The notes beneath the pieces are model-generated. The model was given only the letters and a program-made list of their open reading frames with translations, made no database searches and had not been told where the DNA came from. The position numbers were made by a program, and so were the translations under genes. From assembly GCA_964640525.1 (NCBI GenBank), contig CAZXGS010000001.1, positions 1-64,000 on the forward strand: a stretch of DNA of 64,000 nt, given 5' to 3'. Below, in pieces: positions 17,497 through 25,047 of the stretch (position 1 is the stretch's first letter; the number at the start of each line of letters is the position of its first letter). This DNA is from SZAS-103 sp964640525 (GTDB lineage Bacteria > Pseudomonadota > Gammaproteobacteria > Xanthomonadales > Xanthomonadaceae).

Positions 17497-18756
17497 ATGC
17501 AAACCCACGCATCCAGACCCGCCGTGCGTGCAACGATCGGCCTGCTGATCGCGGCCCTGCTGACGGCGGCCAGCGTCGCCGCCCAGACCCGTACCGCCGC
17601 GGCGCAGTACCCGGCGCGGCGCCACGCGCCAGACGCCCGCGCAGCGCGGGTCCCACCGCCGCCGGCGCCGGGCGCGCCGTTGCCCGGTCTGACGCCGGCC
17701 GAACTGCAGGCGTTCGCCGCCGGTCTGGACGAGTTCGGCCATGTCGAGGACAAGGCGAGCGGCCTCGGCCCAATCTTCAACGGCGCCTCTTGCGCCGGCT
17801 GCCACGCGCGACCGGGGATCGGCGGCTCCTCGAACATCGACACCACCCGCTTCGGCCGGGTCGTGGCCGGGGTGTTCGATCCGCTGACCGAACTCGGCGG
17901 CAGCCTGCTGCAGAACAAGGCGATTGCCGCTGGCGCCCGCGAAATCGTTCCCGTGGCGAGCAACGCGATCGCGCTGCGCCAGACCATACCGCTGTTCGGC
18001 CTGGGCCTGATCGAGGCGATTCCCGACGCGACGATCCGCGCCAATGTCGCCCGCGAACAAACGCTTGGCCTGCATGGCGTGGTGGCGACCGTCACCGACG
18101 TGACCACCGGCAAGACCCGCGTCGGCCGATTCGGCTGGAAGGCGCAGCAGGCGACCTTGCTGGCGTTCGCCGCCGACGCCTACCGCAACGAGATGGGCAT
18201 CACCAATCGCTTCTTCCCGAACGAGAACGCGCCCAACGGGGATCCGGCCAAACTCGCGCGCTACGACACGGTCGAGGACCCGGAGGACAAGGTGGATCCG
18301 CGTACCCATCGCAGCGACGTGGATGCGGTGGCGGACTTCATGCGCCTGCTGGCGCCGCTGCAGCCCAAACCGCACGACCCGTCCACCGATCGCGGCCGAC
18401 ATCTGTTCGACACCACCGGCTGTTCGGGTTGCCACACGCCGGTGATGCGCACCGGATCAAGCCCGATCGCCGCGCTGGATCACAAGGACGTGCACCTGTG
18501 GTCGGACCTGCTGCTGCATGACATGGGTGCGCTTGGCGATGGCATCGCCCAGGATCCGGCCACCCGGCGGCAGATGAAGACGCCGCCCCTTTGGGGCCTG
18601 CGGGCGAGCGGACCGTGGTTGCACGACGGCCGTGCGGCGACCATCGACCAGTCGATCCGGCTCCACGACGGCGATGCGCGGCGCTCACGCGATGCCTACC
18701 TGCACCTGCAGGAACTGCAGCGCCAGGACCTCCTGGCTTTCCTCGATACGCTTTGA
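17497..18756 (+). CDS. Di-haem c-type oxidoreductase (DHOR/DUF1111 type)
   Basis: A 419-residue exported protein with signal peptide 1-30 and a short proline-rich stretch (52-64). Two CXXCH haem-binding sites, CAGCH at 99-103 and CSGCH at 309-313, lie in the halves typical of di-haem oxidoreductases related to MauG and cytochrome c peroxidase. The late motif PPLWGLRASGPWLHDGRA is characteristic of this family. It probably acts in the periplasm on a peroxide or a protein substrate, unproven. It starts seven bases after the Spy-like gene and should be co-transcribed. Haem attachment would use the ccm system at 47.9-54.9 kb. Confidence 0.88.
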   Translation: MQTHASRPAVRATIGLLIAALLTAASVAAQTRTAAAQYPARRHAPDARAARVPPPPAPGAPLPGLTPAELQAFAAGLDEFGHVEDKASGLGPIFNGASCAGCHARPGIGGSSNIDTTRFGRVVAGVFDPLTELGGSLLQNKAIAAGAREIVPVASNAIALRQTIPLFGLGLIEAIPDATIRANVAREQTLGLHGVVATVTDVTTGKTRVGRFGWKAQQATLLAFAADAYRNEMGITNRFFPNENAPNGDPAKLARYDTVEDPEDKVDPRTHRSDVDAVADFMRLLAPLQPKPHDPSTDRGRHLFDTTGCSGCHTPVMRTGSSPIAALDHKDVHLWSDLLLHDMGALGDGIAQDPATRRQMKTPPLWGLRASGPWLHDGRAATIDQSIRLHDGDARRSRDAYLHLQELQRQDLLAFLDTL

Positions 18757-18822
18757 CGCCGCCAAGCGCTGCGTCCTGCCGTCCCCGGGGTCGACGGGAT
18801 GGCGGCTGTCGAGGGTTCGCCT

Positions 18823-19051
18823 GGGGAAAGTCTGAAGTGCGCCGTGAACACCTGCCGGTTTGCTACCGCAAATCGTCGAGTCCGTTCATGGTTCGACAGG
18901 CCTGTCCTGAGCCTGTCGAAGGACCTGTCCTGAGCCTGTCGAAGGGCCTGTCCTGAGCGAAGTCGAAGGGCCTGTCCTGAGCGAAGTCGAAGGGCCTGTC
19001 CTGAGCGAAGTCGAAGGGCTCACCACGAACGGCATCCGCTTCAGATGTTCC
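18823..19051 (+). repeat. Interspersed palindromic repeat, expanded copy with five tandem units
   Basis: The element shared with 270-349 spans 18855-19051. Between its two halves sit five tandem 23-24-base units: 18901-18923, 18924-18946, 18947-18970, 18971-18994 and 18995-19018. Each reads CCTGTCCTGAGC then either CTGTCGAAGG or GAAGTCGAAGGG. The outer arms are inverted (CCGTTCATGGT and ACCACGAACGG), and a further inverted end, GGGGAAAGTCTGAAG at 18823, mirrors CTTCAGATGTTCCC at 19038-19051. The element stops next to the TAG of the DHH gene (19052). Confidence 0.85.
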
Positions 19052-19987
19052 CTAGCCGGCCGCGCTGATCTCGGCCATCAGTTCCCCCAGCACCTTGTCG
19101 GCATCCTCGTTGGCGACCTGGCAGGTGCCGGCCGCTGCATGCCCGCCGCCGCCATACTTCAGGCACAACGCGCCCACGTCGAGCTTGCAGGAACGGTCGA
19201 TGATCGACTTGCCGATGGCGAAGGCCGTGTTCTGCTTCTTCACGCCCCAGATGGCGTGGATCGAGATGTTGGTCTGCGGGTACAGGGCGTACAGGGTGAA
19301 CCGGTTGGTGGCGTAGATCGGGTCCTCGTCGCGCAGGTCCAGGAACACCAGCTTGCCGTACACCTCGGCGCGTCGCCGCAATTGCGCACGCGCCTTGTCG
19401 TGGTGGGCTGCATAGAGTTCGGCGCGCTCGGCCACGTCGGGCAACGCGAGGATCTCGTCGATGCCGTGGTCGCGGCAATAGTCGATCAACTGCATCATCA
19501 ACTGGTAATTGGAAACGCGGAACTCGCGGAAGCGCCCCAGGCCGGTGCGCGCGTCCATCAGGAAGCTCAGCAGCACCCAGCCTTTCGGGTGCAGGATTTC
19601 GTCGAGGCTGAACTGCGCCGAGTCGGCCTTGTCCACCGCGTCCATCATCTCCGCCGACACGTTCGGGAACGCCTTCGCGCCGCCGTAGTAGTCGTACACC
19701 ACGCGCGCCGCCGAGGCCGCCTTGGGGTCGATGATGTGGTTCTCCGGGTGACCGCCGACGCGGGTGACCTCGCTGAGATGATGGTCGAACGCAAGCCGGC
19801 AGCCTGGCACGTAGGGCAGGTTGGTGCTGATGTCGTCCGGGCCCATGGCGATCTTGCCGTCCTGCATGTCCTTCGGATGCACGAAGTCGATGCGGTCGAT
19901 CAGGCCCTGTTCCTTCAGCAGCACCGCGCACACCAGGCCGTCGAAATCGCTGCGGGTGACCAGTCGGCACTTCGGGGCGTCGGACAT
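19052..19987 (-). CDS. DHH-family phosphoesterase
   Basis: A 311-residue cytosolic protein. The N-terminal TRSDFDGLVCAVLL is the DxD metal site, AFDHH gives the DHH-type motif (LAFDHHLSE), and the C-terminal GGGGHAAAGTC is the DHHA1 substrate-binding signature (GGGHxxAxG). The family hydrolyses phosphodiesters such as nanoRNA or cyclic dinucleotides; this member is too divergent for a substrate call. The start at 19987 is preferred over longer frames because GAGGAAGGA lies just upstream. Confidence 0.85.
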   Translation of the reverse strand: MSDAPKCRLVTRSDFDGLVCAVLLKEQGLIDRIDFVHPKDMQDGKIAMGPDDISTNLPYVPGCRLAFDHHLSEVTRVGGHPENHIIDPKAASAARVVYDYYGGAKAFPNVSAEMMDAVDKADSAQFSLDEILHPKGWVLLSFLMDARTGLGRFREFRVSNYQLMMQLIDYCRDHGIDEILALPDVAERAELYAAHHDKARAQLRRRAEVYGKLVFLDLRDEDPIYATNRFTLYALYPQTNISIHAIWGVKKQNTAFAIGKSIIDRSCKLDVGALCLKYGGGGHAAAGTCQVANEDADKVLGELMAEISAAG

Positions 19988-20156
19988 GATTCCTTCCTCA
20001 AGTGGTAGCGCGAGCGGCGCGGGGCCAGGAAACGGCAGTCTAGATCGAACCGGGCTCGGCGTGGGCAAAATCATGCACATTGGCCGCGCGTGGCCTCCGG
20101 CGGCGTTGGATTGTCCAAGGCGAACAGGCACTCGCCATGCACGAGGGATCACCCGA

Positions 20157-20609
20157 ATGCCCACCGGAACCGTCCGTCTCCACCGCGTCCTGCGCGCCCC
20201 GCCCGAACGCGTGTATCGTGCCTTCCTCGATCCGGCGGCGATGGCCAAGTGGCTGCCGCCGTACGGATTCACTTGCACGGTCGATGCCATGGACGTCCGC
20301 GTCGGCGGTCGATTCCACATGGCGTTCAACAATTTCCGCACCGGCCACGGGCACGCTTTCGGCGGCGAGTACCGCGAACTGCTGGAAGGTGCGAGGATCG
20401 TCTACACCGATGCGTTCGATGGCGTGAACCTGCCCGGCCAGATGCTGACCACGATCACCCTCGAACGGGTGTCCTGCGGCACCCGCCTTGGCGTGCTGCA
20501 GGAGGGCGTACCGGAGATGATCCCGGTGGAGATGTGTCATCTGGGTTGGCAGGAGTCGCTGGCGCAATTGGCGCTGCTGGTCGAGCCGGAGATTCCGGAT
20601 CAGGTCTGA
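20157..20609 (+). CDS. SRPBCC (AHSA1-type) domain protein
   Basis: A 150-residue START-like protein. The pattern RVLRAPPERVYRAFLDPAAMAKWLPPYGFT is the usual opening of activator-of-Hsp90-ATPase-like domains, followed by VGGRFHMAF, GGEYREL and a C-terminal GWQESLAQLALLVE helix lining the hydrophobic pocket. It probably binds a small hydrophobic ligand; no partner is evident. The upstream extension of the frame overlaps the DHH gene on the other strand and is rejected. Confidence 0.85.
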   Translation: MPTGTVRLHRVLRAPPERVYRAFLDPAAMAKWLPPYGFTCTVDAMDVRVGGRFHMAFNNFRTGHGHAFGGEYRELLEGARIVYTDAFDGVNLPGQMLTTITLERVSCGTRLGVLQEGVPEMIPVEMCHLGWQESLAQLALLVEPEIPDQV

Positions 20610-20662
20610 GCGATGCCGTGGTGGCGCGGCGCCAGGCCCGTTGCAGGGAGGATACTTGCATC

Positions 20663-20875
20663 ATGCATTCCATCGCCTTCGACCTGAGCGGAGATCACGT
20701 CGAACTCAACCAGTTGCTCAAGCTGGTCGGCTTGTGCGACAGCGGCGGTGCGGGCAAAGCACTGGTTGCCGACGGCGCGGTGCGGGTCGATGGCGCGGTC
20801 GAACTGCGCAAGACCGCCAAGATCCGCGCCGGTCAGCTGGTGCAGGTCGGCGAGGTCGAGATCCGGGTGAGGTAG
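20663..20875 (+). CDS. S4-domain RNA-binding protein (YbcJ-like)
   Basis: A 70-residue protein that is essentially one S4 domain: ELNQLLKLVGLCDSGGAGKALVADGAVRVDG then IRAGQLVQVGEVEI. The GLCDSGGxAK pattern is typical of YbcJ-like proteins. It probably binds structured RNA, perhaps rRNA; the role is not established. GGGAGGA lies 11 bases upstream of the ATG. It follows the SRPBCC gene by 53 bases on the same strand. Confidence 0.88.
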   Translation: MHSIAFDLSGDHVELNQLLKLVGLCDSGGAGKALVADGAVRVDGAVELRKTAKIRAGQLVQVGEVEIRVR

Positions 20876-20930
20876 CGGCGGGGGTTTCATCGCACCGTGA
20901 AGTTCACGCGCCAGGGCAAGCCGTGGCGCG

Positions 20931-21773
20931 TCAGCGCCGCGATGCCAGCACGCCATCCAGTTTCGGCAGCGCCTTGAAGCCGACCGTCTCCAGCCGCCTG
21001 GCCACCTCGCGCGGCAAGTCGCGACCGCTGCTGAGCCGGTTCGGGCTGCCGGTGTAGTGGAAGAGCCTGCCGCCGCGACGCAGCACGCGCGCAAGCTGTT
21101 CGTAGAACGCCTGCGCATACAACTCGCCGGCAATTCCGAAACGTGGCGGGTCGTGGAGGATGGCGTCCACCGACGCGTCGGCGATGCCGCCGATCGCCTG
21201 CACGATGTCGGCGTGCCGCAGGTGCAGGCGTCCTACCGCCGCGGGATCGTCCGGGTCGGGCGACCACGGATTGAGCGTGCGCAGCCACAGCACGTCGGCG
21301 TTCTTCTCGAACGAGTCCACCCGCGATGCGCCTGCCTGCAGGCAGCAGGCCGCGAAGTAACCCAGCCCGCCGCAGGTATCGAGCACGCGCTTGCCGCGCG
21401 GCTCGACCAGCGCAACCTTGATGCGCGCGTCGGCGACCGGCGATGCCTTCGCCGTGGGCAGCATCTTGATGCCGTCGATCTCGAACGTCGGTGCGCCCCA
21501 GTCGGTCGGCACCAGCTTGATCAACGCGCCGGCGAAGCGGGCGATGGGTGCGAACGCCGCACCGTCCCAGTGGTGGATCGTGCGTTCCTTCAGCGGCGGC
21601 GGGTACGGATAAACCTGCCCGCGCCAATGCCAGCAGGTCGGCTCCAGCCTGGCCTCGCCACGCGAGAGCTCTAGGTCCAGCGAGCCCTCCCAGGTCGTCA
21701 GGCCCGCATTCCGCGCGGCGCACAGCGCCTGCGCGCTGGATGACAGCAGCAGCGGACCGAGGTAGCGCGCCAT
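20931..21773 (-). CDS. SAM-dependent methyltransferase, spermidine-synthase-like
   Basis: A 280-residue protein with a Rossmann methyltransferase core. Motif I is VLDTCGGLGYFAACCLQAGA, the acidic residue binding the SAM ribose is in VDSFEKNADVLWL, and motif IV reads ILHDPPRFG (DPPR), which in related enzymes marks an amine or nucleobase substrate. The N-terminal domain is unassigned. The start at 21773 gives 46 bases of separation from the peptide transporter gene upstream on the same strand. The substrate is unknown. Confidence 0.78.
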   Translation of the reverse strand: MARYLGPLLLSSSAQALCAARNAGLTTWEGSLDLELSRGEARLEPTCWHWRGQVYPYPPPLKERTIHHWDGAAFAPIARFAGALIKLVPTDWGAPTFEIDGIKMLPTAKASPVADARIKVALVEPRGKRVLDTCGGLGYFAACCLQAGASRVDSFEKNADVLWLRTLNPWSPDPDDPAAVGRLHLRHADIVQAIGGIADASVDAILHDPPRFGIAGELYAQAFYEQLARVLRRGGRLFHYTGSPNRLSSGRDLPREVARRLETVGFKALPKLDGVLASRR

Positions 21774-21819
21774 GCGGGTGCGGCCGGTTCGGCTCAGGCG
21801 ACGTGGGAGCGTGTGCAGG

Positions 21820-23313
21820 TCACTTCGCCGGCACCACGGCAAGCGGGACATCGATCTCCGGGCTGTCCTTGTCGCGGATCAGTCGGCGCAGGAACGGCAC
21901 CAGCACCACCAGCGCCACGCCGACGGCGACGCTGCCCAGCCCCAGCCACAGGAACAGCTTCGCGTAGATCGGGTCGGTCGCGAGCGCGGTGGTGCCGGTC
22001 GGCTCCGGGATCATTGCCGAAAAGTCGCCGGCGAACAGCGAGGCCAGGCCGGTGACCAGCATCCAGCTGCCCATCATGACGCCCTGGTACTGGCGCGGGG
22101 CCAGCTTGCCGATCATCGCGTAGCCGATCGGCGAGATCAGCAGTTCGCCGATGCTCTGCAGCACGTAGCTGGCGAACAGCCAGCCGAAGGCGACGATGCC
22201 GTGACTATCGGCGAGCGCGATTCCGGCCGGCAGGGCGAGGAAGCCGGCGCCCATCAACAGCAGCGAAACCGAAAATTGTGTCGGAATGTCGATGTTCCAG
22301 CCGTGCGCACGCAGGCGGTTGAACCACGCCGCCAGCAGCGGCCCGCCGACCACGATCACCACGGTGTTGATGTTCTGTATCCATTGCGGGGCGACCACGT
22401 ATCCCCACACATGCAGGTTCACGTTGTTGACCGCAAACGTCTGCAGGCCATTGGGTGCCATCTGGTACAGCGCCCAGAACACCAGCGAGCCGATGGTCAG
22501 GATCAGGTAGGCCCACATGTTGTTGCGTTCCAGCCGGTCCGGGTGGCGGAAGGTGAGCCAGACCAGCGCCAGCGCCACCACCGCGCAGATCCCCTTGACC
22601 AGGGTTTCGGTCGGGCCCGGGTGCTTGAGCAAAACCCACACGATCGGCACCAATCCGATCAGGATCGCCACACCCAGCGCGAAGCGCTGCCAGAAGTGGC
22701 TGCGCCCGGCGCTCAGCAGCGGCGTGTCCAGGTCGGCCAGGGTCTTCCAGTTGGCCAGCGCGAACACGATGGCCAGGAAATTGCCGAGCGTGGCAAACAG
22801 GAACAGGTGGGTGTAATCCTCGGTGAGCTGGTATTGGCCGGCGACCGTGAAGCCGACGAAGAAACCCAGGTTCATGCCCGCGTAGTTCCACAGGAACGCG
22901 CCTTCACGGCGGCTATCCTCCGGCGCGTAGCGCTGGGTGAGCATCATGTTGATGCAGGTCACATTGAGGCCGCTGCCGGTCAGGAACAGCGCCAGGCCCC
23001 AGTACAGGCCCTGCGCGCTGCCCATCGAGATCAGCCAGCAGCCGATCACCTGCAGCAGCATGCCGCCGACGAACAGGTTGCGGTTGCTCAGGAAGCGGCC
23101 GCCGAGGTAGCCGCCGAACAGGTGCAGGCCGTAGTTGAAGGCGCCGAACACGCCCATGATCGCGGCCGCATCCTTGTTGGAAAAATGCAGGTGCTTGGTG
23201 GCGTACAGCACCAGCGTCGAATACAGCACCGCATAGCCCAGGGTCGAGACCATCTGGATGAAGAACAGCGCGATCGCGCCGTGCGGGGCTTGCTTGGGGC
23301 TGGACGATTGCAA
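21820..23313 (-). CDS. POT-family proton-dependent oligopeptide transporter
   Basis: About 497 residues with 12-14 membrane helices. The family signatures are visible: IALFFIQMVSTLGYAVLYSTL in helix 1 (modified ExxERF region), FGAFNYGLHLFGGYLGGRFL, and the PTR2 motif FWALYQMAPNG. The usual ExxER proton-coupling motif of helix 1 reads QMVSTLGY here, so coupling may differ. The translation start is taken as TTG at 23313, with GGAG seven bases upstream; upstream ATG codons precede a non-conserved stretch overlapping tpm. It imports di/tripeptides in known relatives. Confidence 0.85.
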   Translation of the reverse strand: MQSSSPKQAPHGAIALFFIQMVSTLGYAVLYSTLVLYATKHLHFSNKDAAAIMGVFGAFNYGLHLFGGYLGGRFLSNRNLFVGGMLLQVIGCWLISMGSAQGLYWGLALFLTGSGLNVTCINMMLTQRYAPEDSRREGAFLWNYAGMNLGFFVGFTVAGQYQLTEDYTHLFLFATLGNFLAIVFALANWKTLADLDTPLLSAGRSHFWQRFALGVAILIGLVPIVWVLLKHPGPTETLVKGICAVVALALVWLTFRHPDRLERNNMWAYLILTIGSLVFWALYQMAPNGLQTFAVNNVNLHVWGYVVAPQWIQNINTVVIVVGGPLLAAWFNRLRAHGWNIDIPTQFSVSLLLMGAGFLALPAGIALADSHGIVAFGWLFASYVLQSIGELLISPIGYAMIGKLAPRQYQGVMMGSWMLVTGLASLFAGDFSAMIPEPTGTTALATDPIYAKLFLWLGLGSVAVGVALVVLVPFLRRLIRDKDSPEIDVPLAVVPAK

Positions 23314-23380
23314 GGCGTGCTCCGGGTGGTTGCCTTCGCGCGCGCAGGTCGTGCGCGCACGCTGCTGGACGATGCCTCGC

Positions 23381-24043
23381 TCAGCTGAGCTTGCGCAGGG
23401 CAAGCGCCGCGGTGTACAGGGAGGTGACGCCTTCCTCGATGAAGCCGGGTTGCTCGGCGAGGATGTCCTTGCGCTCCAGTTTCGTCACCTCCCACAGCGC
23501 GCCAAGGCGCACCCTGGCATCGCCTTCGTCCACGGCGAAGGGCGGGCCGGACTTCTCGTGCTGCGGATAGTCCAGGGTGACCAGCAAGCCGCGGCATTGC
23601 GCCGGCAGGCGTGCATACACCTGGCGCACGTAGATGTCGCGCATGGACGGCGGTAACGCGATCATCGCGGCGCGGTCGTAGATCGCCTTGCAACTGACGA
23701 TCAGGGCACGGTCCAGCTTGAAGGCGTCACCCAGGATCAGGTCGATGGCGCCGGCACGGTGGTGAATGCCGTTGGCATCGGTGCTGACCTCGGGGGTGAT
23801 GCCGCGCTCGGCGAAGTACTGCTCGATCGCCAGCGGCGACAACTCCACGCCGATCACCTGGTGGCCGCGTTCGACCAGCCAGTCCATGTCCAGGCTCTTG
23901 CCGGCCAGGGGCACCAGCACGGTGCAGCCGGGCAGGGCGCCCACCGCATCCCAATGCTTTGGCAGCAACGGCGTGACCTTTTTCTGATGGAAGCCGATCC
24001 GGCCTTCCTTCCAGCGATCCAGCCAGATTTTCGCATCCATCAT
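23381..24043 (-). CDS. tpm: Thiopurine S-methyltransferase family protein
   Basis: A 220-residue SAM-dependent enzyme. The opening WLDRWKEGRIGFHQ is diagnostic for bacterial TPMT, followed by VLVPLAGKSLDMDWL (motif I region), VIGVELSPLAIEQYF and YDRAAMIALPPSMR. Bacterial members methylate thiols, selenols or tellurite, contributing to metalloid resistance. Two adjacent ATGs (24043 and 24040) are possible; the second has the better distance from GGGAG. It lies upstream of the peptide transporter gene, 67 bases apart. Confidence 0.93.
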   Translation of the reverse strand: MMDAKIWLDRWKEGRIGFHQKKVTPLLPKHWDAVGALPGCTVLVPLAGKSLDMDWLVERGHQVIGVELSPLAIEQYFAERGITPEVSTDANGIHHRAGAIDLILGDAFKLDRALIVSCKAIYDRAAMIALPPSMRDIYVRQVYARLPAQCRGLLVTLDYPQHEKSGPPFAVDEGDARVRLGALWEVTKLERKDILAEQPGFIEEGVTSLYTAALALRKLS

Positions 24044-24143
24044 TCCACTCCCGGTCGTTTGATCTTCCGCCCACTGCGCGACTGCGAACTGCGGTCGGGT
24101 CGCGCGATGGCATGGTGATGTGCAATTCCGGCGCCGCGGCTCG

Positions 24144-24746
24144 TCATCGATGGCGTGCCCCGAGCGCCGTCGCCTGCTCGATCAACGACTCTAGCCGATT
24201 TTCGGGATCGAATGCCGCCGTGGTGGCGCGAACTGCGGCGAGGTCGGTCTGGGGATTGCGCGCGAGCAATTGCACGATATCGGCGAGGTCGGCGAGGCCG
24301 CCAGCGTACAGTTTGAGCGCCACCAGATCCTCGATGGTGACGCAACGCAAGGGACTGTCGGGCAGCGGCACGGCGCGCGCGATGGCCGCGGCGGCGGGGG
24401 TGGCGACGATGCGCCCCGGATTGCGGAAGTTGACGACCTCGACCACATCCTCCGGTTCGCCGGACGCATCCTCGGAGCGCCAAACGACCACGACGCCGCC
24501 CAGCGGATCTTCATCGTCCGGCAGGCGCAGGACGGTGCGCATGCCGGCCGATGCCAGCGCCTGTTCCAAGGCGTGAAGCTGCGGCCAAGGATCCACCGTC
24601 ACCGCCAGATCGATGTCTTCCGTGCCACGGGTGTAGCGATGCACCGCCAGCGCGGCTGCGCCGATCAGGGCGGTATCGAAGCCGAGTCGCTTCGCGACGA
24701 GCGTGACCTGCTCAGCGAGCGCGAGCGATGCGGCAGGATCGAGCAT
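24144..24746 (-). CDS. Nucleotidyltransferase-fold protein (AbiEii/DUF6036-like)
   Basis: A 200-residue protein with a minimal nucleotidyltransferase fold: ALIGAAALAVHRYTRGTEDIDLAV gives the G-[S/A]-x and D-x-D metal-binding pattern (EDIDLAV), and a later helical part IEDLVALKLYAGGLADLADIVQLL resembles AbiEii-type toxins. Such proteins are often half of a type IV toxin-antitoxin pair, but I cannot recognise a complete antitoxin next to it, so toxin function is unproven. The start at 24746 is chosen because upstream residues are not conserved. Confidence 0.65.
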   Translation of the reverse strand: MLDPAASLALAEQVTLVAKRLGFDTALIGAAALAVHRYTRGTEDIDLAVTVDPWPQLHALEQALASAGMRTVLRLPDDEDPLGGVVVVWRSEDASGEPEDVVEVVNFRNPGRIVATPAAAAIARAVPLPDSPLRCVTIEDLVALKLYAGGLADLADIVQLLARNPQTDLAAVRATTAAFDPENRLESLIEQATALGARHR

Positions 24747-25047
24747 GGTCGCCAAGCCTGCGCAGGAGTTGTCCGCGGCGACCCAGTTCCAGCGCGCGCA
24801 AAACGCGCTCGCGAGCGGTCGTCGGCGTATTGGCCGAAAGGCCAAGGGCGCTGGCGCTGGGCCGTCGGGCAGGGATGGCCGTGATCATGGCCGAAGTCTG
24901 GGTTCCGGGCTGGGGCGCGTCAAGCCAGTTCGCCGCGTTCGGATGGGTTGCTGTTCGCCCGGACGTGCGCAGCACGATGCGGCGCAGGAGTTCGGCAAGA
25001 AAGCTCGCGGGCCTTTTTCGCGATCTTCAGACGTGCAGGCCTGCCCG
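24747..25047. other. 301-base spacer between nucleotidyltransferase gene and parC
   Basis: A short minus-strand frame (about 24712-24888) reads TTARERVLRALELGRRGQLL, faintly like the first helix pair of AbiEi-type winged-helix antitoxins, and overlaps the nucleotidyltransferase start. It is only 58 codons long and lacks the recognition helix, so I treat it as a possible remnant, not a gene. Nothing else is recognisable. Confidence 0.35.

Noticed and set aside
18901..19018. CRISPR array
   Set aside because: The five units are directly adjacent with no variable spacers, are 23-24 bases long, and have no cas genes nearby.
24712..24888. Small antitoxin gene upstream of the nucleotidyltransferase
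   Set aside because: Only a faint helix-turn-helix-like stretch, overlapping the next start and too short for an AbiEi domain; kept only as a possible remnant.
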